Positions 1-10,428 of a stretch of DNA of 64,000 nucleotides are shown here, in pieces (positions within the stretch are counted from its first letter, which is position 1; every line of letters starts with the position of its first letter). A model generated the notes under the pieces. That model was not told where the DNA came from. It worked only from the letters and a program-made list of their open reading frames with translations, and searched no databases. A program made the position numbers and the translations under genes. The stretch is from Nocardia sienata NBRC 100364 (GTDB lineage Bacteria; Actinomycetota; Actinomycetes; Mycobacteriales; Mycobacteriaceae), in the NCBI RefSeq assembly GCF_001613205.1, contig NZ_BDBX01000008.1, positions 124,001 through 188,000 on the forward strand, in the 5' to 3' direction.

Positions 1-126
1 GCGGTACTGGTGGTTTTCGGGCTCGCCTTCGAGCCCGTATCGGGATTCCTCACTGTGCTCATACCGCTCGCTGTCGGTGTCCGCCGCTGGATCGGCAGGC
101 GGAAGACCGCCCCCGCCCTGGCGTAA
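1..126 (+). CDS. C-terminal end of a membrane protein (partial)
   Basis: Frame 1 is open from the first base to a TAA at 124-126 and encodes 41 residues. The first half is hydrophobic (AVLVVFGLAF, then FLTVLIPLAVGV) and the end is basic (RRWIGRRK), as expected for a last transmembrane helix followed by a cytoplasmic tail. The start lies outside the window, so the family cannot be named. Base composition matches the neighbours. Confidence 0.5.
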   Translation, partial: AVLVVFGLAFEPVSGFLTVLIPLAVGVRRWIGRRKTAPALA

Positions 127-309
127 GGGCGTTTGCGCTCGAAGCGCAGGCTGTCGGTCTGCTCGAGCGTGGAGATCCGAAGTTCATCCGGCGGTCGGTG
201 CGCGACTCCGAGCGAATCCTACGGACTCTGGATGAATTGGGGGCACACCGAAGAGAACCTGCCGCGACTGAAGAGAATCCCGGCCCCCTTTCAACATATA
301 TCGCACAGG

Positions 310-328
310 GGGACTTGCGGCAAGACCC
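310..328. promoter_or_regulatory. Rifamycin-associated element (RAE)
   Basis: The 19 bases GGGACTTGCGGCAAGACCC form an inverted repeat. They match the published actinomycete RAE, which I recall as GGGGCTTGCGGCAAGGCCC, at 17 of 19 positions including the whole CTTGCGGCAAG core. RAEs lie upstream of rifamycin-inactivating genes and are linked to induction by the drug. This copy is about 120 bp before the rifampicin monooxygenase start, in the expected place. The rest of the 127-448 gap shows no gene. Confidence 0.8.
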
Positions 329-406
329 CGGGCATGGCGCAAAATCTCCGGTCGAAGGCCAGGACCTGCGAAAACGCGGGACTCGAGCGGTGTGTGGACC
401 GTGTGA

Positions 407-1924
<1,518 letters not shown>

Positions 1925-1938
1925 GCCGTACTGTGCGT

Positions 1939-1966
1939 CCGGATCCGCCACTGTGGGGTGGTCCGG
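1939..1966 (+). terminator. Possible hairpin after rox
   Basis: The arms CCGGA and TCCGG, with partly paired CC/CCAC and GTGG/GG inside, can form an imperfect hairpin 15 bases after the rox stop. There is no T-run. It could be a weak terminator before the next gene at 2034. Confidence 0.3.
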
Positions 1967-2033
1967 TGTCGGAATGCGGCGTAAACGTGCGGATGACGTG
2001 GTCGTAGGCCGACGGCGGTCGACGATTGTCGCC

Positions 2034-2912
2034 ATGGGACACGACATCAACGGATTTCACCACGTCGGGATCGTCAATCGCGATCTGGACACCATGGAGG
2101 CGACGTATCGGTCGTTCGGGTTCACCCTGAGCCCACGGTCGCGGCATATGTTGTCCGAGCGTCCGGGAGCCCCACTGACGGCGGGATGTACAGCCAATAT
2201 GTGTGCGCTGTTCGGTGATTCGTATATCGAGCTGCTCGGCATCGTGGACGACTCCGCCCCCGACCCGTGGCATACCAAGCAGATGGTGGAGCAGCACGAA
2301 GGGCTGCGGATTCTCAGCTTCGAGACCGCGGATGCGGAGGGTACCGACGCGCGACTGGGCGCGGCCGGGCTGCGGACTTCCGGGGTGCTGGATCTCGAGC
2401 GGCCGGTCGACACCGAGGACGGCCCGGCGGTGTTGCGGGCCCGGTCGGTCCATCTGGATCCGCGCTCGACGGCCGAGGGTTATATCGGTGTCGCCCAGCA
2501 CCTCACCCGTGAATACGTTCTGCAACCGCGTTATCTGACCCACCCGAACGGTGCCCTCGGGTTGAACGCTTTGCTGATCGTCGTCGCCGACGCCGAACTC
2601 GACGCCGTCGTAGGGCGCTATCAGCATGTTCTCGGCGTCACGCCGGAGACCGCCGGTCCAGCGACCGTCCTGAGCCGCGGCAATGCGCGCATCGAGATCG
2701 TATCCGCGTCGGCTGCACCGGAGGTGCTGCCGGGTGAGACCGCGCCGGCGCCGTCGTATCTGGCGGCGCTGACCGTTGTGGTCGACGATATCGGCCGGGC
2801 CCGGAAATGCGTCGAGGAAGCGGGCACCGAGACGCGGACCACTGGCACCGGATTCTTCGTTTCCGGCCGGGACGCGTGCGGTTGCGGGCTGTTCTTCGGC
2901 GCGGCGCGATGA
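2034..2912 (+). CDS. VOC (glyoxalase-like) family protein, two modules
   Basis: A 292-residue protein with two tandem vicinal-oxygen-chelate modules. The first begins at residue 6 (GFHHVGIVNRDLD) and the second near residue 180 (LGLNALLIVVADAELDA). The family includes lyases, dioxygenases and resistance proteins that coordinate a metal, and the layout resembles Glyoxalase_3-type proteins of unknown substrate. The start ATG 2034 begins just before the conserved HHVGI strand; the frame is open further upstream but shows no homology-like sequence. The stop overlaps the start of the following carboxylesterase (ATGA), so the two are translationally coupled and may act on the same compound. Substrate unknown. 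Confidence 0.75.
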   Translation: MGHDINGFHHVGIVNRDLDTMEATYRSFGFTLSPRSRHMLSERPGAPLTAGCTANMCALFGDSYIELLGIVDDSAPDPWHTKQMVEQHEGLRILSFETADAEGTDARLGAAGLRTSGVLDLERPVDTEDGPAVLRARSVHLDPRSTAEGYIGVAQHLTREYVLQPRYLTHPNGALGLNALLIVVADAELDAVVGRYQHVLGVTPETAGPATVLSRGNARIEIVSASAAPEVLPGETAPAPSYLAALTVVVDDIGRARKCVEEAGTETRTTGTGFFVSGRDACGCGLFFGAAR

Positions 2913-4177
2913 TCGTCGACACCACCGGTGGCAAGGTCCGGGGAACCACGTCCGGCCCGGTTACCGCATTTCGGGGGATCCCCTATGCCCGCGCCGCCCG
3001 GTTCGCGCCACCGGCGGCCGTATCGCCTCGGGCGGGGGTCCTCGATGCCGTGCGACCCGGCCCGGCGGCGCCTCAATTGCCCTCACGGCTGGCCGCGGTG
3101 ATGGGTGATGTCGAGGTCGCGCAAGCCGAGGATTGTCTGACACTGAATGTCTGGACGCCGCCGGGTGGAGGCTCCCGGGCGGTGCTCGTCTTCCTGCACG
3201 GTGGCGGATTCGTCAGCGGGTCCGGGGGACTGCCCTGGTACGACGGTGCCGAATTGGCGGCCCGCGCAGACATTGTGGTGGTGACCGTCAATTATCGGTT
3301 GGGTGTCCTGGGATTCCTGTACCTGCCGGGGGTGAGCCCCGGCAATCTCGGGCTGCTCGACCAACTGGCCGCACTGCGTTGGGTCCACGACAATATCGAG
3401 GGGTTCGGCGGGGATCCCGGCGCGGTGACGGTCGCCGGTCAGTCCGCGGGGGCGCTGTCGATCCTGACCTTGCTCGCGGGCGAGCGCGCGAACGGTCTGT
3501 TCCGGCGAGCCGTACTGCAGAGCACCCCGGCGGGAATGAACGCACTGACAACGGACGAGGCCGAAAGTATCGGTGCGCTGGTACTGGAGGAGCTCGCCAT
3601 CGCACCGCGTGACGCCGGTCGGCTCGCCGACGTGCCGGTCACCGCGCTCCTCACTGCGCAGTCGACGGTCATGCGACGAACCGCCGACCCTGCCGAACCC
3701 GTTCCTCCATTCCGCTTGGTCGCCGACGGCGACCTGGTTTCCGCCGATCCGATTACCGCAGTGGGAATGAACGGCGGTGAGGTCGAATTGATGATCGGCA
3801 CCACACGCGACGAGGCGGCCGCTTTCACTCCCGGCGAGCCGGCGCGGGTGCGGGCGGTGACCGAGCGGCTGTTCGCGGGGCCCACACGCCGACTCGCGCT
3901 GCTGCTCGCGCGACGCAATGCACCGTGGGTCTATCGATTCGACTGGTCGCCTCCGGAGAGCCGGTTCGGTGCGTGCCATTGCCTCGAACTGCCTTTCGTT
4001 TTCGGCAATTCCGCTGCCTGGCAGCACGCGCCGATGCTGAGTGGACGACACCCGGCCCGCCTCACCGACCGGGTCATGGGTGCGTGGGCCGATTTCGTTC
4101 GGGAGGGCGCCCCGGGCTGGGCGCGTGGCACCACCCACCTGTTCGGCGCCGAGTTGGCACCACCGGACCTCGGCTGA
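2909..4177 (+). CDS. Carboxylesterase, type B family
   Basis: An alpha/beta-hydrolase fold esterase of the para-nitrobenzyl esterase/carboxylesterase B family, 422 residues against the usual 480-520. Visible motifs are the oxyanion-hole segment FLHGGGF (about residue 95), GNLGLLDQLAALRWV, the nucleophile elbow VAGQSAGA (about 175; most relatives have ESAG) and the late landmark ELPFVFGN. There is no signal peptide, so it is cytoplasmic. It overlaps the VOC gene by four bases. The shortness comes mainly from the C-terminal third, so activity is likely but not certain. Confidence 0.85.
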   Translation: MIVDTTGGKVRGTTSGPVTAFRGIPYARAARFAPPAAVSPRAGVLDAVRPGPAAPQLPSRLAAVMGDVEVAQAEDCLTLNVWTPPGGGSRAVLVFLHGGGFVSGSGGLPWYDGAELAARADIVVVTVNYRLGVLGFLYLPGVSPGNLGLLDQLAALRWVHDNIEGFGGDPGAVTVAGQSAGALSILTLLAGERANGLFRRAVLQSTPAGMNALTTDEAESIGALVLEELAIAPRDAGRLADVPVTALLTAQSTVMRRTADPAEPVPPFRLVADGDLVSADPITAVGMNGGEVELMIGTTRDEAAAFTPGEPARVRAVTERLFAGPTRRLALLLARRNAPWVYRFDWSPPESRFGACHCLELPFVFGNSAAWQHAPMLSGRHPARLTDRVMGAWADFVREGAPGWARGTTHLFGAELAPPDLG

Positions 4178-4230
4178 AAACCGGCTGTCGGCCGGGCACG
4201 ACTGCGTCTATTCGCCGATATCGCACCGGT

Positions 4231-5496
4231 ATGGTGCCTAGGATTCGTCCGGTGACGCATTCCGACCAGCTATCGCCCCGGGCCACGCGCAGCTCACCGA
4301 CCGGTACCGACGGCCCACGGATCCCGCTGTATGTACCGGAGTTCGCGGTCGATCCGCACAGCACCTATCGCGCGATGCGGGAACAGTACGGCTCGCTGGT
4401 TCCGGTGGAGGTAGCTCCGGGCGTGCCCGCGACACTGGTGATCGGCTATTACACCGCGCTGCGTATCTTCGGTGATCCGGACCATTTCCCGGCCGATCCG
4501 CGTATGTGGCAGCGCGATATTCCCGCGGATTGCCCGGTACTGCCGCTCATGCAGTGGCGGCCGAACGCGCGGCGCAACGACGGCCGCGAACACGCGCGTT
4601 ACCGGCAGGCCATCGTCGCGGGGCTGGCCGAGGTCGACCCGTTCGGCCTGCACGCGACCGTGGAGCAGATAGCTGTTCCGCTGATCAACTCCTTCTGCGG
4701 CGACGGATCCGCGGACCTGATCCGGCAGTACGCGTTTCCGCTCACCTTCGCGGTGCTGAACGCGATGTTGGGCTGCCCCACCGAGATCGCGCAGCGGGCC
4801 GCGACCGGTATGGCGGCGATGTTCGAGGGCGTCGGCGCGGAGGAGGGCGCCCAGATGCTGATGAAATCGCTGGCGGATCTGGTCGAACTCAAACGTGCCG
4901 AACCCGGTGATGATGTGACGACACGGATGATGCGGCATTCGAGCGCATTGACCGAGCCCGAGCTCATGAACCAGGTGGGCACGCTCTACGGGGCCGGTAT
5001 CGAACCGCTGCAGAATCTGATCGTCAACGCGCTGCGACTGATGCTCACCGACGAGCAGTTCGGTGAGCGGGCGCTCGACGGAAGCCTGTCCACTCGGGAC
5101 GCTCTGGACGAGGTGCTGTTCAACGATCCGCCGATGGCGAATTTCTGCTTCACGTTCCCGAAACAGCCGATTCTCATCGACGGTGTTTGGCTGCCGGCCC
5201 ATCAGCCCGTAATCATCAGTATGGCCGCTTGTAACACCGATCCGGTGATCGGGACGAACCAGCATGCGGGCAACCGCGCGCATCTGGCCTTCGGTGGGGG
5301 GCCGCACGTCTGTCCGGCGAGTTCGCTGGCCTACCTGATCGCGCAGGATGCCATCGACCAGCTACTCGACGGCCTACCCGAGATCCGGCTGGCGGTGCCG
5401 GCCGATGAGCTGACCTGGCGTACAGGTGCGTTCCATCGCGCGTTGACCGCGCTACCCGTCGTCTTTCCGCCGTCACCCCCGCTGTGGCCGGTATAG
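4231..5496 (+). CDS. Cytochrome P450, CYP157-like with altered core motifs
   Basis: A soluble bacterial P450 of 421 residues. The heme-binding loop is clear at the C-terminus (AFGGGPHVCPA, Cys being the axial ligand), followed by LIAQDAIDQLLDGLP and the WRTGAFHRALTALPV tail typical of the P450s found in Streptomyces conservons (CYP157 type). Two normally conserved features are missing. The K-helix ExxR reads DEVLFNDPP, so the arginine is replaced, and the I-helix reads GAGIEPLQN, without the usual acid-threonine pair. CYP157 proteins are known for a non-standard ExxR. No ferredoxin gene and no conservon partner (kinase, roadblock, DUF742, GTPase) is next to it. ATG 4231 is used; GTG 4252 is possible. 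Confidence 0.85.
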   Translation: MVPRIRPVTHSDQLSPRATRSSPTGTDGPRIPLYVPEFAVDPHSTYRAMREQYGSLVPVEVAPGVPATLVIGYYTALRIFGDPDHFPADPRMWQRDIPADCPVLPLMQWRPNARRNDGREHARYRQAIVAGLAEVDPFGLHATVEQIAVPLINSFCGDGSADLIRQYAFPLTFAVLNAMLGCPTEIAQRAATGMAAMFEGVGAEEGAQMLMKSLADLVELKRAEPGDDVTTRMMRHSSALTEPELMNQVGTLYGAGIEPLQNLIVNALRLMLTDEQFGERALDGSLSTRDALDEVLFNDPPMANFCFTFPKQPILIDGVWLPAHQPVIISMAACNTDPVIGTNQHAGNRAHLAFGGGPHVCPASSLAYLIAQDAIDQLLDGLPEIRLAVPADELTWRTGAFHRALTALPVVFPPSPPLWPV

Positions 5497-5499
5497 CCG

Positions 5500-6165
5500 T
5501 CAGATGTCGCGCATCCGCTCCACGCTGCGCAGCCAGTCGTCGACGATCCGATCGGCCACGGTCGGATCGGCACGCATGAGGCGGGTCAGTTCGAGTCCGC
5601 GCACGAGTGCCATGAGCGATTCGAAGGCCGTGCGGGCCGCTGCGGGATCGGCGATGCCCGCATGCTGCTGGAAGATCACGCGGAGTGCGGACCCAAGCCG
5701 CTTCTCCGCCGGTAGTAGCGCCGTACGCAATTGCGTGTCGGTGCGGGAGGCGGCCCACAGCTCGAGGGCGGCTTGAAAGGGCGGCCCGGTCATTGCCGAC
5801 CGGATCGCGTGGACCAGCTGTGCCAGAGCCTCGGGGCCATCGCCGAGATCTGCGACCACTTCACCGAGGTGCCGCAGGCGTATGTCGGCGATGTGGTGGA
5901 TAGCGGCCACCAGTAATTCCGATTTCGAAGGGAAATGATGGAGGAGCGCGCCCCGCGATACTCCGGCCGCCTCCTGGATCCGCTGGGTAGTCGTCCCGGC
6001 GTAGCCGTGCTCCACCAGACACCGGATCGTGGCGTCGAGCAGCGCCTCATGCGTTCTCGCATGCTGCTCCTTACGGGTCGGAATCGCCGCGCGCGCTGCC
6101 GGTGACGCGGAAGGCGGCCGCTCCGAACCTTCCCCGCCTTCGGCGCGCACCGGCTTCCGGTTCAC
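5500..6165 (-). CDS. TetR/AcrR family regulator
   Basis: A 221-residue repressor-type regulator. The N-terminal helix-turn-helix spans about residues 35-80 (GTTTQRIQEAAGVSRGALLHHFPSK), after a disordered Pro/Ala-rich start. The C-terminal ligand domain is the usual all-helical 140 residues. It is the last gene of a minus-strand operon: its start overlaps the end of the broken acyl-CoA ligase gene (6162) by four bases. The 18-bp palindrome before the operon at 8727 is a reasonable operator for it. The likely effector is an acyl-CoA made or consumed by the operon. Confidence 0.85.
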   Translation of the reverse strand: MNRKPVRAEGGEGSERPPSASPAARAAIPTRKEQHARTHEALLDATIRCLVEHGYAGTTTQRIQEAAGVSRGALLHHFPSKSELLVAAIHHIADIRLRHLGEVVADLGDGPEALAQLVHAIRSAMTGPPFQAALELWAASRTDTQLRTALLPAEKRLGSALRVIFQQHAGIADPAAARTAFESLMALVRGLELTRLMRADPTVADRIVDDWLRSVERMRDI

Positions 6166-7762
6166 AATGCTTCCAGCCGGCCGTCGGCGATCTGGTCGCG
6201 AAGCCGGAATTTCTGAAGTTTGCCCATCGCGTTGACAGGAAAGCTCTCGGCGACATACCAGGATTTGGGAGTCTTGTGCGGAGCGAGCCGTTCCCGCAGG
6301 TAAACGTGCAGTTCCTCACGCGTGGGAGTCGGCACTGCCGGGTCCGGCCGGACCACGGCGGCCACGCTTTCGCCCCAGGTTTCGTCGGGCATGCCGAACA
6401 CCGCCGCATCGGCGATCGCGGGGTGCGCGGCCAAGGTTTGTTCGATCTCGCGTGGATAGATGTTCTCCCCACCGCGGATGATCATGTCCTTGAGCCGCCC
6501 GGTGACCCGGAGGTATCCGCGGGCGTCCATCGTCCCGAGATCGCCGGTGTGCAACCGGCCCTCGGCATCGATCGTCTGTGCGGTCTCGGCGGGCATATCG
6601 AGGTATCCGATCATCTGCTGGTATCCACGGGCGCAGATCTCGCCCTCGACCCCGATGGGCTGCACCGCGCCGGTGCCGGGGTCGATGATGGACACTTCGA
6701 CTCCGGGCAGAGGCCGGCCCGCCGTGAACCGGTTGTCCTCGCGGCTGTCGGATGGACTCGTCTGGCATACGACCGGCCCGAGTTCGGTCTGACCGTAGAC
6801 CGCGCTGGTCGCGGCGCCGCAGACCTTCGCCCAGCTGTCGACCAGGGCCGGCGGGACGGCATCGCCCCCGGACATGACGACCCGCAGCGCACCGAGGTCG
6901 AAATCGGCCAGCCCGGGATGTGCGAGCAAGGCGTGCAGCATGGTGGGCACGCCACCGTAGATCTCGGCGCGATGATCCTGGATCGCCGTCAGCATCGTTG
7001 TGGGATCGAAGACCTCGGCGAGCACGAGTGTGGCCCGCTGGTACACCGATCCCAGTGCGGCCAGACCGCAGCCGGCGGTATGGAACAGCGGCAGCGCGGT
7101 GGCGAATGTCGCTCCCGGAGATGCGCCGCAGCGGTCACGGACAAAGGCCGCGTTGGTCACCATCGACCGGTGCGCGAGTACCGCCGGCTTCGCCCGGCCG
7201 GTGAGGTGAATTGGATCTGAGTGGCCGACCGCGGATCGACAACCGGTAACCGCGACCGCTTGGCGGTGCGGCGCACTTGCTCGAGCCAGCCCTCGAAGAC
7301 AACGGATTCCCGCACCGCGGGTACTGCCGGCAGCACGGCGCCGATCAGCGCGGCCATATCGGTGCCCCGGAAGCTGTCGGTGTAGAAGACACCGGCCGCG
7401 TGTGACCTGTCGAGCGCGTATTCGAGTTCGGGCCCGCGCAGCGCGGGATTGGTCGTGACGAGCACCAGACCGCCGAGGGCGGCGCCGTACTGGAGTACGA
7501 GCCATTCGGGGACATTCGGCGCCCATACCGCAATATGCTCGCCCGGCCGGAAACGGTCGAGCAACCAGGCCGCCGCACGTTCGGCATCGTCGAGCAACTG
7601 TGCGTAGGTCCAGGTACGGGCACTGCGGTCGGGCGCGACCGAGACGAGCGCGGTCCGGTCCGCTGCCTCGGCGGCCGCCTGCTGGAGCAGCTCACCTACG
7701 GTGAGTTCGAGCACGGGGCTGCTGGTGTCGATCGGCCATACAGATCGGGTGAGCGCGGTCAT
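6162..7762 (-). pseudogene. Acyl-CoA synthetase (AMP-forming), frameshifted
   Basis: Two reading frames together make one ANL-superfamily acyl-CoA ligase of about 535 residues. The N-terminal part (from 7762, MTALTRSVWPID) runs in one frame to SATQIQFTS near 7203. The rest (from about 7200, GRAKPAVLAHRSMVTN) continues in another frame to 6162. The break falls exactly in the AMP-binding P-loop, where SGTTG is expected: the bases read TTCACCTC-ACCGGCCGG, as if seven bases (GGGCACC or equivalent) were lost. All downstream motifs are intact (YGQTELGP, LHTGDLGTMD, GRLKDMIIRGGENIYP, and the PVNAMGKLQK lysine). The loss therefore looks recent, or is a sequence error. It overlaps the hydratase upstream and the TetR gene downstream. 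Confidence 0.85.
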
Positions 7763-8682
7763 CGGCCGTGCTCCGCCGTGGCGGCCGCTCGCTCGTCGAG
7801 TTCGCGTTTCATGCGGGCGATTTCGTCGTCGGATGGGATGTCGCCACCGCCGTCGGGAATGAAACGACCGGTATCACGCCACTGGACCGCGGCGTCGAAG
7901 CCGTGTTGCTGGGCGAAGTCGACGAACCAGCGGCCCTCCGGGGAGTGACGGGTGATGCCGTCGAAGAGGACGGCGAGGTTCTGGGTGGTCTGCAGGCCCA
8001 TGTTGTCGTAAGCCTGGTTGATCATCATTTTCTGCATGACCAGCTGATTGGTCGGGACCCCGGCCATCCGGTCGACGAGGTCTTCGACCGCGGTGTCGAG
8101 TTCGGCCGCCGGTACCGCATCGATGACCAGCCCCCACTCCCGGGCCCGGATCCCGTCGATGGTGTCACCGGTGAGCAGCATCCGTTTGGCCCGTTCGGCG
8201 CCGAGGCGATACACCCACATCGCAGTCGTGGGGCAGCCCCATACCCGGGCCGGCATATACCCGATCCGGGCATCCTCGGCCATCACGACCAGGTCGCAGG
8301 ACAGGGCGATATCGCTACCGCCCGCCACCGCGTAACCGTGCACCTTGGCGACGGTCGGCTTGGCCGAACGCCAGAGCGAGAAGAAGTGGTCGGTATTGGC
8401 CTTCATCATCCGGAAGTCCTTGATCGGATCCCAGACCGCGCCCTGATGTTCTTCGCCGCCCTCGGCGTAGAGCTTCAGATCGTAGCCCGCGCAGAAGGCG
8501 CGCCCGGCTCCCTGGATCACGATGACCCGCACGGAATCGTCGGCATTCGCCGCGGCGACGGCCTCACCGATCTCGCGGGCCATCTCGCCGGTGATCGCGT
8601 TCAGCCGCTCCGGGCGGTTCAGGGTGAGGTAGGCGCGATGGTCTCGTACTGCGTAGTCGACCGTATTACCGGCGAAAGTCAT
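7759..8682 (-). CDS. Enoyl-CoA hydratase/isomerase family protein
   Basis: A crotonase-fold protein of 307 residues, likely hydrating or isomerising an unsaturated acyl-CoA. The CoA-binding and oxyanion segments are present: YLTLNRPERLNA (about residue 20), AGRAFCAGYDL (about 60) and AVAGGSDIALSCDLVVM (about 117). The C-terminus is longer than in simple hydratases and carries a charged tail (DDEIARMKRELDERAA). It is the first gene of the operon and overlaps the ligase start by four bases. An 18-bp palindrome lies 45 bp upstream. The substrate cannot be told from the sequence. Confidence 0.85.
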   Translation of the reverse strand: MTFAGNTVDYAVRDHRAYLTLNRPERLNAITGEMAREIGEAVAAANADDSVRVIVIQGAGRAFCAGYDLKLYAEGGEEHQGAVWDPIKDFRMMKANTDHFFSLWRSAKPTVAKVHGYAVAGGSDIALSCDLVVMAEDARIGYMPARVWGCPTTAMWVYRLGAERAKRMLLTGDTIDGIRAREWGLVIDAVPAAELDTAVEDLVDRMAGVPTNQLVMQKMMINQAYDNMGLQTTQNLAVLFDGITRHSPEGRWFVDFAQQHGFDAAVQWRDTGRFIPDGGGDIPSDDEIARMKRELDERAAATAEHGR

Positions 8683-8726
8683 CTCGGCATTCCAATCTCG
8701 GCGGCGTCGGTGCCGAGAACGCTTTC

Positions 8727-8744
8727 ACAGTCCGATTGGACTGT
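8727..8744. promoter_or_regulatory. 18-bp palindrome, probable TetR operator
   Basis: ACAGTCC-GATT-GGACTGT is a perfect inverted repeat 45 bp upstream of the enoyl-CoA hydratase start. The operon ends in a TetR gene, and regulators of this kind commonly bind such palindromes at their own promoter. It shares no sequence with the GAGAAT operators further right, so it belongs to a separate circuit. Confidence 0.6.
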
Positions 8745-8910
8745 CAATGGAGTGGCCTGTCCGTCGCTGCCCTACGGACCAACCGCGCACCGTCTGCCAC
8801 GACCCGTACATCGCCGGGCTGCGGTGCCACGGGCTGTGACCGGAAGGGTCGGAACGCCGGCGCTGCAGGAGTGGATTCCGGGTGTCGGTGCGGTGCCCTA
8901 CCATCGCCGA

Positions 8911-9618
8911 ATGTCGTTCACCCTGCGCCAGTGGCAAACCGATACCGGCGAACCAGAGCCGGAACCCGCGGTGAGGAGTACACCGATAGCACACCGAGAG
9001 CATTTGGGCGCATGGACATTCGAGATCCGCAGCGACATCCCACTGGCCCGTGTCGACTGTGAACGGATCATCGCCTCTATCGTTTCACCGGACGGTGCCG
9101 GACAGGACCGCGAAAGTATTACGGCCGATGCGGCCGCGCGGGCGTGTGCCGAACTCACCGAAGCGCTCGGGACGGGGCGCAACCTGGACGACTACCTCGA
9201 AGACGATGTGTCGCTGCTGATCCGGACCGACTTCGGCGACGACGAGGCGTGGCGGGTCGTGGCCGCATTGGCGATGGCGCCCGGCGTGGGTGAGGACGCC
9301 GAATTCGTTGCCACGCTGACCTGTATCGATAATCCGGAGAACGAAGGCTTGTCCATCGACGCACTGCTCGGCAAAATTGGCGATCAGCCGACCTACCATG
9401 TCTTCCTCGCCGACACCGTCACCCTCACCGACCCCGAACATCCGATCCTCGCGGTCGACACCGGCCCGGAGGAGACCGGCCACGTTCGCGGCCGGACGGT
9501 CCGCATCCTCCCGTCGGAGATGTGGGGCATCGAAAACAATCTGTCCATCGCCAATATGGACTTTCAGGACTTCGCCGACGCCGCCGACCCGGACGGTGTG
9601 TTCCGCGGTTTTGCCTGA
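8911..9618 (+). CDS. DUF6924-like protein of unknown function
   Basis: An acidic 235-residue protein with no signal peptide or membrane segment. The C-terminal 135 residues match what I recall of the actinobacterial DUF6924 family: LIRTDFGDDEAWRVV, TYHVFLADTVTLTDPEHP, RILPSEMWGIENNLSIANM and a terminal GVFRGF. The N-terminal 90 residues are a separate, unrecognised part (CERIIASIVSPD). The ATG at 8911 was preferred because the open frame upstream runs antisense to the hydratase gene. Function unknown. Confidence 0.7.
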   Translation: MSFTLRQWQTDTGEPEPEPAVRSTPIAHREHLGAWTFEIRSDIPLARVDCERIIASIVSPDGAGQDRESITADAAARACAELTEALGTGRNLDDYLEDDVSLLIRTDFGDDEAWRVVAALAMAPGVGEDAEFVATLTCIDNPENEGLSIDALLGKIGDQPTYHVFLADTVTLTDPEHPILAVDTGPEETGHVRGRTVRILPSEMWGIENNLSIANMDFQDFADAADPDGVFRGFA

Positions 9619-9643
9619 GGGCCTCCAGCGGCCGCGATCGAAC

Positions 9644-10428
9644 TTACAGCCGCTGCAACTCGCTGCGGCGGAACCCCAATTCGCGTTCGACTTTTCGGAC
9701 CGGTGAGCCGGTGAAAGGGAGCCGGCCATAGTCGATAGCATCCGCAGCGCGCAGTGCGACGGCGCGTGCGGAAGCTGCGCCACGGTCGGGTAGGCCGATC
9801 TCGGCGGCGAAGCCGATCCAGTCGCGTGCTTTCAGTTCGCGGGTTCGGCCGCCTATCGGCAGGGCCATCGAATCATCGTCATAGATCAGTGTGCCTCCTG
9901 CGACAGTTTCAGGATGAACCGACCGAAACCGGCCGCGAGGGGCGTGCTGATCATGGACGTACTGGCCTTCTGCTGCACACCCGGCAGCGCATGAGGGGTC
10001 GACCTTCTCCACCAAGGCCGTGAAGTCCAGATCGGCAGGGGACTCGCCGCTGACGAGTGCCGGAACCTCGACCAGAGGTTCTCCATGAGGTATCACCTGC
10101 ACGTCCCCGGGTGCGTCGGTGCCGACCGCCAGTAGCAGGGTGAGTTCGTCGTCGAGGCCGGTTTTCACCGCCCGTCGCAGTACCGACAGCCGGTGTCCTT
10201 CGGGGAGCAACCCCGCGAAGTAGGCCGGCAGACTTCCTCCGAAAGTGCGGATCGGCGCGTCGGTCAGCGGCAGCGTGGTGGCGATCGGTCGATCGGATGC
10301 AGTCAATATTCGGGAAGTTAGCGGAACTCGAGTGTTCCGTCGGTGCTCTTCGTCATCGCCGCCGCTCGTCGGCCGGACTTGTAGATGTCTGCGGCGCGAA
10401 CAGCGCGGAGGCGGGTCAGGTCCGTCAT
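9644..10428 (-). pseudogene. hipA-type kinase toxin, decayed
   Basis: Pieces of a HipA-family serine/threonine kinase lie in different frames. The start (10428, MTDLTRLRAVRAADIYKSG) reaches a stop after GTLEF in its own frame. A second frame carries the HipA N-domain (GGSLPAYFAGLLPEGHRL, DDELTLLLAVGTDAPGDVQV). A third carries ALPGVQQKASTSMIS and GRFILKLSQEA. The frame then returns to a C-terminal piece (SMALPIGGRTRELKARDW). The stretch between the ILKL lysine region and the C-terminus, which holds the catalytic loop in HipA, is missing. With at least one nonsense change, two frameshifts and a large deletion it cannot make an active toxin. It overlaps hipB by ATGA, as in intact hipBA operons. 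Confidence 0.8.

Noticed and set aside
7768..8910. Extension of the DUF6924-like gene 1.1 kb upstream
   Set aside because: The extra residues are antisense to the enoyl-CoA hydratase gene and unlike any protein. The ATG at 8911 starts the plausible product.
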